From Phlebotomus papatasi (lineage: Eukaryota; Arthropoda; Insecta; Diptera; Psychodidae), in assembly GCF_024763615.1 (NCBI RefSeq), contig NC_077222.1:21142001-21206000 (forward strand): a stretch of DNA of 64,000 bases. Direction: 5' to 3'. Below are positions 34,696-45,835 of the stretch, in pieces (within the stretch, counting starts at the first letter, position 1; every line of letters begins with the position of its first letter). A program made the position numbers and the translations under genes. The notes below the pieces were generated by a model. It ran no database searches and was not told the origin of the DNA. It was given only the letters and a program-made list of their open reading frames with translations.

Positions 34696-35657
34696 GGGGA
34701 AAGTCGTCTGCCTTTAAATGCAGCAGCCTTCAAATGTTGCGATTTTTTCGTTGTTCTCAAAAGCATAAATTATATTCTATTAACTATTAGGTAGCTATCC
34801 ATCATCCTCACAAATCATCAAAAAAGGAGAGCCTAGCTCCTATTTCCTAGATCCTAGATCAAAAAAAAATGAAAATGAGCTCTAAACTGTAATTTTGATG
34901 TTCCACAAATCATGTGATTTTTCATAGTAAAAATCATTTTACAAATAAATCTTCCATTGTGACACATAGAAGGTTAATCAGGCTTAATATTTCTGTTAAT
35001 ACATTTTGGTTCAGATGACACAATTTTTGTGGGTGGCAAAAATTTGAAAATATCACCCTGCAGCAGCCTTTAAATGCAAATGTCGTGTGCCTTTAAATCC
35101 CATCTTTCCATACATCAAAACATGTGAAATCGAACTCCTACTTTTCTCTGACGAACGTCATACAAATACTTATAACCTGCTATCTTGCTCCGGCCGGGAT
35201 GTTTCAAGTTGACAATTTTCAACTTCAATGGCTTTTTCTTCCAAATTTTCATGTGCAAAACAGTGCTTCAGAAAAATGTGAAGAAAAGTTATTGTTTAAT
35301 GTCTTTTGACTGCAGTGATGATTTTAGTGAGTGCGTTAGGCTTCAATCCAATCATTTATAGCCCATTTAGTTTTATTGATTCAATATTCTCAGTGGAAAA
35401 AAAACATTTAAAGGCAGCTGCCTCGCGTTTGAAGGCAGACTATGCCAGCTGCCTTCATACAAATCGACATCACTTTTTTAATTTCCTCAGAAGGAAAAAC
35501 TGAGGACTTGCAAGTGCTAAATGAGATAATCATATACGCCGAATGAACAAGAGAATTTTTTGATGTAGTAGAAAATAAAATCCATTTTGTGGATTCTTCA
35601 GAAAAAAATCTTATATTTGGAACTCCATTTTTCGTTTGAAGGCAGACGACTTTCCCC
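34696..35657. repeat. F1 foldback, complete copy
   Basis: TA-flanked; ends GGGGAAAGTCGTCTGCC and GGCAGACGACTTTCCCC; 962 bases. The subterminal 'ctttaaatg' and 'catttaaagg' blocks are inverted. Open frames inside are shadows of the repeat. Confidence 0.85.
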
Positions 35658-35659
35658 TA

Positions 35660-36324
35660 CCTATTTCGTGAACAAAAAGGGTTTTTTTCTGAAGTGTCTG
35701 CAAATGGTTCAATATGAAACCCCGGAAATATAAGTTTTTTGGAGAGATTTTCTTATTGTTTTAGATGGGAAAGGAGACAAGACCAGGAATAAGAACAAAT
35801 CCTGCACACAAGAGCAACTTAACAGGGTTTTGGAAGCTTGTCGTCACGGTTTCACTTGCACTGTTTGTCTGCAATTAGAAACTTTCTCTTGTCTCCATTT
35901 GGATTAATTTGTTTCCAAAGGAAGCATTTTGCACTTGTGTGATTTTCTTGTATTTGAGAAGTTTTTAAATTATATCCAAAGAATTTTTACTAAACAGTAA
36001 CATTCTAGATGAATCAAGGAGCAAATTTATGTAATTCTCTTCAGAAAAAATATGAACTTAATGTGTTGAAGCTTCTGTCAAAGTTAAAGTATCTAGAAGT
36101 GGTTTTGTATTAGGACATTTGCCCTATATACGTCTTGTTCTCTCTTTGAGTTTGTGCATTAAAAAAAACTTCATTAAAAATTTTGTAGTATCGTGAAAAC
36201 AACACGTATTAACATTTTAAGAATTGATTATGCTCTACCTATTGTTACTCTTAATTAGAGGATATAAACAATTTGAATTTCTGTCTCTAAAGGAAACGGT
36301 AGATTACAAAAAAAATTCATATTA
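35660..36324. other. Intergenic, nothing recognised
   Basis: No supported frame, no repeat match in the window. Confidence 0.35.
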
Positions 36325-36440
36325 GGGTCAAAGGAACACCTATCGGTACTTTAAGAAATCGTATTGTATGCTATTGGCACCCTATTTTGTTCTATTTAAG
36401 ATATTAAATTTGAACATCTACTCTTAGAGAAAATGGAATA

Positions 36441-37703
36441 ACGTATGGCCAGTGAAATCTGCACAAAACTTTGAAGGCTTAAAAAAATTAAAATGTATAC
36501 CAGTTACTTTTATACCACTTTACAGTGTTGCCAGATGTGTTCTTAACATGACATAAAAGTTTTGCTAGATTTAGTTAGGAAACATGGCTCCCACAAATAA
36601 TACTGAAGAGTATAGACGACAATTAGTTTGCAATTTTCAGGACAGTCATCCCACATTGAATAAATCTGAAGTCGTAAAACATTTTGTGACTATGGGAATA
36701 TCGCGAAGGAGTATTTATAGCATCCTGTCGAACTATGCGAAGCGAAAAATCACTACACGAGCTAAGGGATCGACTTTCAAAGTTAACATCCAATAGAGTT
36801 GCAAAGTCGTACCGTGGGATTGGTAACAAACTTGAATGCAGCAAAACAACTGTGAAGAAGTATCTGGAGTCTATGGGAATCAAGAGGAGAACCAGAAAAC
36901 CGAAGCCAGCTGTCTCAGAAACTCAGGAAAAGACTCAGAAAATTCGTTTGCCTCTTTTGATTCAAAATGTTTTTTCACGCTCAGAACGACATTGTTTGTG
37001 TCATGGAAGATGAGTCCTATTTCACCATGGATGGTAATAAGTGGCAGGGCCAGTATTATTATGTACGTGACGACAATGTAGACAAGAAAGATAAGTACGT
37101 TGAGCATACTAAGTACCCAAAAAAGGTCCTTTTGTGGCTTGCAATCAGTGCTGCTGGAATGTCTGAGCCCGTGTTCCTCACAAAGAGTCTAACGCAAAAT
37201 TCTGACGTCTATATCAGAGATTGCTTGCCTAAGCTGGAAGCTTTCATCAATAAGTATCATCGAAGGGACAATGTGATCTTCTGGCTAGACCTAGCACCCA
37301 GCCATTACTCAAGGAAGACAATGAACGCATTGAAGGAACTTGACATACCTGTTGTCAAGAAGGAAGAAAGCTCCCCCTAACGTCCCCCAATTGAGGCCTA
37401 TTAAATCATTTTGGGCTAATATTAAGTGAAAGGTGTATGCCCGAAACTTTCGACCCAAAACCGAAGTCACGCTGAAGGGAAAAATAAAACGAGAGTTGAA
37501 GAAGATGCCAACATCTACATTTTCGACATCAATGGCGGAAGTTCCCCGATTGTGCCGAAAAGCTCATCGGATCGGACCGGATTTTTTCCTGAAATAAGTT
37601 CATACATATACCTTTCAAAACATGTAAAAAGGTTATAATAAAACTATGTACAAATATTAGAAAATTGTGTTTGAACTTTGTGCAGATTTCACTGGCCATA
37701 CGT
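36441..37703 (+). mobile_element. Tc1/mariner-superfamily transposon, DD37E type, 1.26 kb
   Basis: Inverted termini of about 29 bases start ACGTATGGCCAGTGAAATC on each side, with TA target duplications at 36439-36440 and 37704-37705. Length and termini are those of a full-size element. Its single gene is broken (next entry). Confidence 0.9.
36584..37600 (+). pseudogene. Broken DD37E transposase
   Basis: The frame starts at ATG 36584 with a paired-type helix-turn-helix (SEVVKHFVTMGISRRSIYSI), shifts frame near 36770 (LTSNRVAKSYRGIGNKLECS), and shifts again before the catalytic domain at about 36967. First catalytic Asp: VMEDESYFTMDG. Second: FWLDLAPSHYS. The third box, reached after one more frameshift near 37370, reads RPIKSFWANIK where the family normally has RPIE: the catalytic Glu is Lys, at 37 residues from the second Asp. 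A TGA follows ANIK. At least three frameshifts, one stop and a lost catalytic residue make this copy dead. Confidence 0.85.
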
Positions 37704-37817
37704 TATCAATGAAAAAACGTCATATTGCCTACATTTTATTAGATAATTAATTAAATTTTAATATTTTGGCGAAATTATCAATAGGCGTTCCTTGCCGAGC
37801 AGGTGTTCCTTCGACCC

Positions 37818-39189
37818 TATTACATTTTATTAAATGCAATAAATAAATTTCAACATTTTTACAGTTATTTCAACAGTTATTCCTTCGATTCTAACGCTTG
37901 AGATTTATTTTGAGTAAGAATAAAACTCACAAAAAGCAAACTGTGAAGCATTATCATTTGGTAAGAACACTTTTCATATTGTTCAAGAGACTCCTGCATT
38001 CTTCTTAGGTACTTTATTATGTCTCCAGTTAATCAATAAATCAATAAAATTTTACTCCTGCACTCAGGATGTGATGTTATACATATTTCTTTACCCTGCC
38101 TTAGATTTCCTCTCCAATGTTCTCTCTCGTAGGATATAGTGCAGTAAATTTCATCTTCCTGTTTCACGGGGATCACTTTGATAAAAGAATTTCCAATGAT
38201 GGAAAATAGAAAATTCGATATCTCCAGTGGGTGATTGAAATGGTTGGAGGAAAGGTGTGGGAAAATCTCTTTGGTTGATGACATTAGTTGCTGCCGACAA
38301 AAGCGACAAATTGAATACCATAGAGTGGATTTTCCATCATTGACACGAGACACCCCAAAGATCTTCAGACTGTTGAAATGTCTCCCCAAAAATTTTCACA
38401 TTTTCCAACTCTCTGCAGACACATTCGGAGAATTTCCCGCAAATTTCCGTCACTCCTCCAATCCCTCACATGTTAAGGTTCCTTCCTGCAAGGGGATGAG
38501 AATAAATAATTTTATTTTTACTTTGTAGCGAAAATATGTCCTTTTGTCATCGTAAGAAGATTATTGAGGAGATTTGCCATCCCCATCCGTGACTCACATG
38601 AGTATTATTGGAATTAGAAAAAAAAATTATAGGGAATGATGAGTATGGTGGGATGATCTCGAGAAAGGAGGGCTTCCATTCTTTTTGTGTTACATGAGGA
38701 AGACCATTGTCTGAGGTTGAGTATAAATTTTCCTGGAAATCTCTTCACAGAAGAGAATCTCATCGTGTTCCGAGGGCTGACTGAAGATGACCTCTTGCCA
38801 TTTGCCTTATTTTTTTTTTCATTTTGAGCCTTTTTTATACTTCGATGACTTCGGAAAATTTCTCAAGAGAGAATTAATTGAAAAATTTTTCATCGACTAA
38901 GATGCTTATTCAATATTCCCAACGATATCCTGTGGAATTAAGGGGTTAATCATAATCTGATTGATATTTCTTGGTATTTAATTTAATTTTTTTTTTTTGA
39001 ACATTTTCAGATATTTATTGTATGGTAATGAGTGCACCATTTTTCTGAAAGTTCATATTTATTTTGGTATTTAATCTATTGAATATTGATTTTAATAAAA
39101 TTGAATTTTAATCAACCTTTAATCAAATGTGTACTACATTAAAAATATTGAAAATTCAGTGATATGAATATATCAACAGAAAAAATTCA
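37818..39189. other. Unique intergenic sequence
   Basis: 38000-38800 has even composition and no repeat match; candidate regulatory DNA. Overlapping frames on both strands lack support. Confidence 0.35.
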
Positions 39190-39330
39190 TGAAAAATTCA
39201 TGAACCTTCTTAAACTTACAAAGTTACGAGGGATTCGAGGATGAATGATGTAAAATAAAACGTTTAAGTTTTCTCAGAGCTCGAGGAAAAATTAAATATG
39301 CGTTTTGACAAGTTTTGCCCCAGTCTCCCC
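39190..39330. repeat. F3 half copy
   Basis: Ends with TTTTGCCCCAGTCTCCCC followed by TA. 39190-39260 is the inverse of 18765-18815 in copy b. The matching left end is missing or too diverged to see. Confidence 0.6.
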
Positions 39331-40918
39331 TACAGTTTTTAATTTAAAATATATTTCAGAATTTGGCATAAACCTTTAAATTCATAACTTTATAATTTTG
39401 AAATTTTAAGTTATTCTACCTGAAAACAATTTTGAATACCCTCCACGCCTGTGACTAACTACTAAATTATTGATTTTTTTTTTAATTTGCAATGATTTTA
39501 AAAATATATATATTTCTCCATTATATAAGAAAATTACCAACCCTTGTATTAATTGCAACAAAAGTTAAGTATTCTTTCTACTGAAAAATAGACCACGCTC
39601 ATAATTAAATTTGATTGCAATGTATACTAAGGAAGGTGCTATAGGACAATAAGTTTATTATTTTTTGATAGGTTTACAAAAAGCTTAATTTTCCATTTAC
39701 AAGAAAATTTGAAAAGGTTTAAGCAATAATTACACTAGAATTATTTAGGGCGTGGCGTAATGTTTAAGCAGTAAGGGAAAGTGCGATACATTCAAACGAC
39801 TTAAGCCGCGAACAATTCATTTTAATTTTTTTTTTAAATGAAATTGACCCATTATAAGGTAAAGTGCCCTCGAGTCGACCGGTTCCTCGACTCGACCGGT
39901 GGGCAATATTTGAATGTTTGATGGTGAATTTCTATAAAATTGTCACTGATTCGTATTTATTTATAGAATAATTGACCTATTATTGTTAGATCATACATCA
40001 GACATCAAAGGGTCACTATCAGAGATACTTATAATGCTGTTATCGACCCCCTGAGTCGAAACCCTAGGTCTGCCAGTAGCGTTTTTTAAATGTGGTCGTT
40101 CCTTATCACCATATATTTTGACGATTTTATGTATATCCTGTAGAGATTTTCCATAAAATTAAACAATTGATGACCAAGATTCATTCCGGCAGTATATCTG
40201 GACAATTTCCCTTCTTTCAACTTTTTGTAATTTTCAATTTTTAACCTAAATTTTAAATTATCAAAAAACAGATTATTTCTTGTTATTTATATAATTTTAT
40301 ACACATATATTTCCTATTGACAAGTTTAGAAATGTTCAAACCCACCATTTGCCTCTCAAATGACATAAACCTCAAATGTAACTGGTTTATATTTAGTTGG
40401 TTGCATGTTTTGACTATTTTGAATTAGTTTTTCAAATTAGGCAACAAACTTTTGACGAATTAAAAATGATCCACGTCTGGAAAAGAATATATTTTTTTAA
40501 ATGGTATAAAATTAATTATTTTTTTCGAAATACATAAATAAGGTCTACGGATTACAAGAAATTCATTTCCATAAAGAAAAATTCGAAAAAGTAATTTTTT
40601 CTATCATTTTTCGCACCTGGTTTTCCGATCACACATGAAGCAACAAACTTTTGACACCTACTGTAGAAAATGGAAACTGCTCTCTCTTGGAGTTCGAGCA
40701 GTTAAAATTGACTTGTTCCAAGTTTAAGTCGTCCGAAGAAGGTAACAGGCTTTTCTTTAAAGACTTGAAGGTTTGGCTCTCAACATAGCTCTTGAAATTG
40801 GATTATCTCTAGGCACAAAAGTTTGCGGATATTAAAAATTATAAATTCAAAAATATAAATTTGATTAGTAAGAATGAATAGAATGAAACAGTTTAAATAA
40901 AGTTTCCCCTTAATAATA
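39331..40918. other. Intergenic, nothing recognised
   Basis: AT-rich; short inverted 'cgagtcgacc'/'ctcgaccgg' at 39869-39902. No gene. Confidence 0.35.
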
Positions 40919-41361
40919 GGGGAAAGTACTCTCCCTTCGAACGATCATGCCTTCGAATAATGTGAATTTTCTTTTATTTTCCCTAAGAGATTTACACATT
41001 TTTATTAAATATTAGTTAGCTTATCAATTATTGAAAATTATATTATAATTAGGGTGAAAGGAACGTCTATTGACACTTTAAGAACTCGTGTCAGCACCTA
41101 TTGACACCCTACTCTATACCATTTCGGATATGAAATTTGAATATCTTTGTTTATAGTAAAAAGTATATTACAGAAAAAACGTTATATTACTTATATTTTA
41201 CTAGATACATTAAATAATTTTCAACATTTTGACAAAAGTGTCAATAGGGGTTCCCTGTCGAACAGACGTTCCTCCGACCCTATGTATAAGTCTCTAACAA
41301 AAATAAAAGATAATTCACATTATTCGAAGGCATGGACGTTCGAAGGGAGAGTACTTTCCCC
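40919..41361. repeat. F2 palindromic MITE, copy c, carrying F5 copy b
   Basis: Ends GGGGAAAGTACTCTCCC and GGGAGAGTACTTTCCCC, TA on both sides. The F5 copy at 41052-41280 splits it at a TA. Confidence 0.85.
41052..41280. repeat. F5 MITE, copy b
   Basis: GGGTGAAAGGAACGTC start and GACGTTCCTCCGACCC end, 229 bases, TA duplication; nested in F2. Confidence 0.85.
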
Positions 41362-41470
41362 TAATTATGTAAAGTTTGAGACAATTATGTATACGGTGTA
41401 GGAAATATTAATTTGGTTCAAGTATTCTTGTCTGGCATCATCATCATTCTCATTTCTCAAAACCATGACA

Positions 41471-41957
41471 TCCTACAGAAAAAAATATTTTGTAAAATTG
41501 TTCGTAAATGTTTGTAAAATCCTATGGAGGACTTACGAAATGCTAATGAATCATATAACCCACAAACAAGTTCGTAAAATTTTGTACTATTTTCACAAAC
41601 GTTGTTCGTAAAATGATCATTTGACGAACATTTTTTGTACTTTTAGCAACATTTGTTCGTAAATGCTAAATTTTAGCGTAAATTTGTTCGTAATTTTTTG
41701 TTTGTCTGGCAAAAATTTACGAACAAATGACAAAATTTTACGATCATATTTTTGTGTGTTTACGAACATTTACGAACAAATGTTTGTAAAAGTACAAAAA
41801 ATGTTCGTCAAATGATCATGTTACGAACAATGTTTGTGAGAAAAGTACAAACTTTTACGAACTTGTTTGTGGGTTATACGATTCACGATCATTCCGTACG
41901 TCTGCCATAGGATTTCACAAACATTTACGAACAATTTTACAAAATTTTTTTTCTGTG
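41471..41957. repeat. F13 giant palindrome of GTTCGTAAA/TTTACGAAC
   Basis: About 240-base arms: 'ctacagaaaaaaatattttg' faces 'caaaattttttttctgtgat', with many 'gttcgtaaa' and 'tttacgaac' blocks between. A partial relative is at 23205-23360. Confidence 0.75.
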
Positions 41958-42540
41958 ATAACAACTCATGCTTGTCCATCCTCCGCTACATCAGAAAGAT
42001 GCTTGGATTCGATTGCAAAGCGCTCCAAGGCAAGATCTTAAATTGTAATATTTAGATTTGTATTTAAATTTAAATGTAAATTTAGTACACGGGATCATTT
42101 AATCACAAATAAAAAAGGAAATTGTAAATTTTCAATAATGTTTAAATTCATTAAAAGCTAAAGCAAGGTTAGAAAACATTTTACATTAAATTTCTTATTT
42201 TTACAGATGAAAATAAAATAAAATATTTTATTAACCAAAAAAGTAAAATGTTCCATCGTATTGATCTTCATTGTCCAAAAATATGTTTTATACTTAGTTT
42301 GTAACAAAATTATTTTGTAATTTAATATACAAAACTTTTAACATTCGTAACACAATAAATTCTGATTACAATTCTTAATTTTTATTCCTAAATAATGCTT
42401 TTTGAAAATATTTGATGCTGATACTTGTATTCAAATTTTATATAGATTGACAATTTGTGAATTAGTAATTGGTCCACCGCTACCTTACTGTTGATATGAA
42501 ACCTCCAGAACAAAACGATGAAAAAACAATTGTTAGGCAT
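41958..42540. other. Intergenic with a fragment of the 23593 repeat
   Basis: 41958-42055 matches the 23593 repeat ('catgcttgtccatcctccgc', 'gcgctccaaggcaagat'). The rest is AT-rich. Confidence 0.4.
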
Positions 42541-42541
42541 A

Positions 42542-43019
42542 GGGTAAAGTGGTACAAGTTGGACAGTGGTACAAGTTGGACAATGGTACAATTTGGACAT
42601 GGCTTTTTTTCTTGATAAATTTTGTAGGGTGAAAGGAATGTCTATTGACACTTTAAGAATTCGTGTTAGCACCTATTGACACCCTACTCTGTACCATTTG
42701 GGATACGAAATTTGAACATCTCTGTTTATAGTAAAATGTATATTACAGAAAAAACGTTATTTTACTTATATTTTACTAGATACATTAAATAATTTTCAAC
42801 ATTTTGACAAAAGTGTCAATAGGGTTCCCTGTCGAAAAGACGTTCCTACGACCCTACTTCATTTTTATTTGTATATTTTTAATGCTTTAGTTTTATAATT
42901 TGGTACCTTGTGCTTAAAAACAAATTTTGTACTGTATTTGTCAAGAAAAAAGCCATGTCCAACTTGTACCGGCGAACTGTCCAACTTGTAACACTAATTC
43001 CAAATTATATCACTTTACC
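42542..43019. repeat. F4 foldback MITE, copy c, carrying F5 copy c
   Basis: Three left-arm TACAAGTTGGAC-type units. F5 copy c (42627-42854) interrupts 'gataaatttagTActtcat', whose uninterrupted form is seen in F4 copies a and d. Confidence 0.85.
42627..42854. repeat. F5 MITE, copy c
   Basis: 228 bases, GGGTGAAAGGAATGTC...GACGTTCCTACGACCC, TA duplication at 42625-42626 and 42855-42856. Close to copy b. Confidence 0.88.
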
Positions 43020-44820
43020 TTAAGACATTTAAAATATTTTATAGATTTTATTTGTTTATTTATTTAAAAAATATAGTTTTGTTTAAAAAACATTTTATAT
43101 TATTGTAAACTTGAAGTAAAAAATAAAAATAAACAACTTATTTTAATTAAATTAAAATTATATATTATGAATTTAAATTCAACTGAGTTATTTACCAGTA
43201 TATGAGAATTTTAAAAGATTTTCCCCTTTGGTTTTCGTATCCTTCGGCTCATTATTTAGCGATGTCTTAATAAACTTTCTCCACTCATCAAAATTGATCC
43301 CATGTCCTAACTAATTGTCGGATAGCAGAGGAAACGAGGCATAATTGATACAGAACCATAGGAGTGAATGATGAAATTTTAATGAAATATCTGCATTGGC
43401 CAGGTACACAAAGAAGAATTTTCCATGGAATGCAATTATTCCATGTGAAACGTCGTCTGTTCTCATCGTTTGAACCTCCATACCATTGAGGTGCTTAACA
43501 ATTTTTACCCAAAACATGAAGGAGGATACTGTATACAATATACTAATGAGGTGAGTGCAAGCGACAAGGCACGATTAAAAAGTCTTCTCAACGGTGCCTC
43601 GTTAAGAAGTATATTACAATAGGGTTGAGATCTTCCCTGTTACTAAAATGTCTTCAATATTCCCTCTACCACTCTCTTTTGTTTGGTGCTGGATGTGAAA
43701 AGTCTTACGCAAAAAAAAAGTCTAATGGAAAATGTTTGAGAGGAGAAAAATGATTGAGTTCGTGTGCAAAATGGGTGTTAATTTTTCTGGTATTTCAATC
43801 AACACGAGTTTATTAAATATTACATCCCTTTCACCTGTCGTACTCCCTTATACAAATATCCCAGGCAGCATTTTGCTCAATTGTCTATTAATTTTCCTAT
43901 TATTCATTTGCAGTGTTTTCAACCATCCAGCTAAATGTCGTGTTGAGTAATTGAATTATTTAATAGTAGAACATTTTCCGCACACCCAGAGAATTTTGTC
44001 CTAGAAGCAAAAGAGTGGGTAAAAGTGGCATCATCAAGCTGTGCATTCATGCTCAATGTACTCAATACAGAGTTTTCAATTTAATTATGCAACATTTGAT
44101 CCTGAATTGCACAGCACAAATCCATAGACACTATCTCCTGATGCAAGCTGTATCTTTCCCCGGGTTTACCATTTTTGGAATGTTCCTATCGCTTTGAAAC
44201 GCCCAGCAACTCAACGAACCCCAAAAACCCCCTATCAATAAAATTTTTAAGATAACCACATTACTAGAGTTTCTAGTTCAAAGGAAATGTAGGTTGGCAA
44301 AGTGGTAAAGAATTGATGTACAAGTACATTTTCCTGGAATAAAATGTGTCAACCTGTTAGAAATTGTATTTGCATTTGCAAGTTGACAACTTCCTGAGAA
44401 ATAACTCTGATGCATTTCGCAATTAAATCCATGTGAATAATTGTCCTGACTAAAGACAGAGACACTATGGCAATTAGAGTCTTCTTGAGGGTAATTCATT
44501 GACCTTTCTGTTAGTATTTTCCCGGAAGTGCGTATATTTTCAAAGTCTTTCAACAAACACGCAATAAATTATTTGCGAAAGATTTTAGTTGAGTTGTTCT
44601 GAAAGTTCTGTGTATATTTAACTTAAAGTATTTTAAGAGGAAATACCCAAATGTTCTAACACCGGAGTTAGATAAATCGACATGAGGAAGTTTCAGGTAT
44701 TTAAGGTTTATACTCCACTAGACCGTATATAGTCGAGTAAGTTAAGAGATAATGACCCCTTCTTCTTTTCCAAACTTGCTTTGAAACCATTTGAATTTAA
44801 AAGTTTTTAAATCACAGAAA
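43020..44820. other. Unique intergenic sequence
   Basis: 43200-44600 is compositionally even and without repeats; candidate regulatory DNA. No supported gene. Confidence 0.35.
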
Positions 44821-44822
44821 TA

Positions 44823-45038
44823 GGGTAAAGTGGTACAAGTTGGATAGGGCTTTTTGTCTTGATAAATTTAGTACTTCATTTTTATTTGTATATTTTTTAA
44901 TGCTTTAGTTTTATAATTTGGTTCCTTGTGCTTAGAAATAAATTTTGTACTGTATTTGTCAAGAAAAAAGCCATGTCCAACTTGTACCGGCGAATTGTCC
45001 AACTTGTAACACTAATTCCAAATTATATCACTTTACCC
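44823..45038. repeat. F4 foldback MITE, copy d (single left-arm unit)
   Basis: GGGTAAAGTGGTACAAG to CACTTTACCC with TA on both sides; only one TACAAGTTGGA unit in the left arm. Confidence 0.85.
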
Positions 45039-45270
45039 TAATAAAGAGAAAATAGAAGAAATAATAAAATTTAAGAGTTCAGCAAGTTATAATGAATTAA
45101 AGAACTCTTTAAAAAAAACTTTTTCATTAAATGAATTAAACTCAATAAATACAATGTCACTGAAAGAGAAATCATTACTGATATTTAAAAAAATGACGAA
45201 GTTAGCAAAATAATTTATAGTAATCAAAGGCTATCCCGAAAATATAGAAAAAAAATTCTGGCTACAATTA

Positions 45271-45524
45271 GGGTCGAATGAACACCTCTTCGACAGGGTT
45301 GGTAATAAAATACAATACAATACAATATCCTTATTGACACTTTTGTCAAAATGTTGAAATTTATTTAATGTATCTAATAAAATGTAAGTAATATGGCGTT
45401 TTTTCATTAATCTACGTTTTTCGATAAGGATAAGTGTTCAAATTGCATATTCCAAATGGTAGAATAGGACGTCAATAGGTCCTGATACGAGTTCTTAAAG
45501 TGTCAATAGGTGTACCTTTCACTC
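45271..45524. repeat. F5 MITE, copy d
   Basis: Runs from GGGTCGAATGAACACC to 'aggtgtacctttcactc', TA-flanked, opposite orientation to copies b and c; carries a short 'aatacaatac' insertion. Confidence 0.7.
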
Positions 45525-45835
45525 TATATCATTAGATTAACGTAGAACATTTTCTGTTCTAAAGGTTCAAAAGATTCTCTCTGAGTTATATAGACAGATT
45601 GTGTTAAAGATTGTAGCTTTTGGAAGAAGTTGATAGCCTTAATTTTGCAGAAAAAACAGTTTCTGATGAACACTGCAACAGATAAAAATTAAATAAAGAA
45701 AAAAATCTAGTTCACAATCAATTTTACCTTGTCCACAATCTTAAGACCTGTATCTAAACTTGTTACATTTCAGATGCTAAATACGTCTCTTATGATATTT
45801 AATTGTTAAACTTGAAAATTCTATATATAGTAAAG

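Larger units (their letters stand above)
36325..37817. repeat. F5 MITE, copy a, split by a Tc1/mariner element
   Basis: Left half 36325-36440 (GGGTCAAAGGAACACC...) and right half 37704-37817 (...GTTCCTTCGACCC) match complete copies at 41052-41280 and 42627-42854. The transposon sits at a TA in the middle. Confidence 0.85.
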
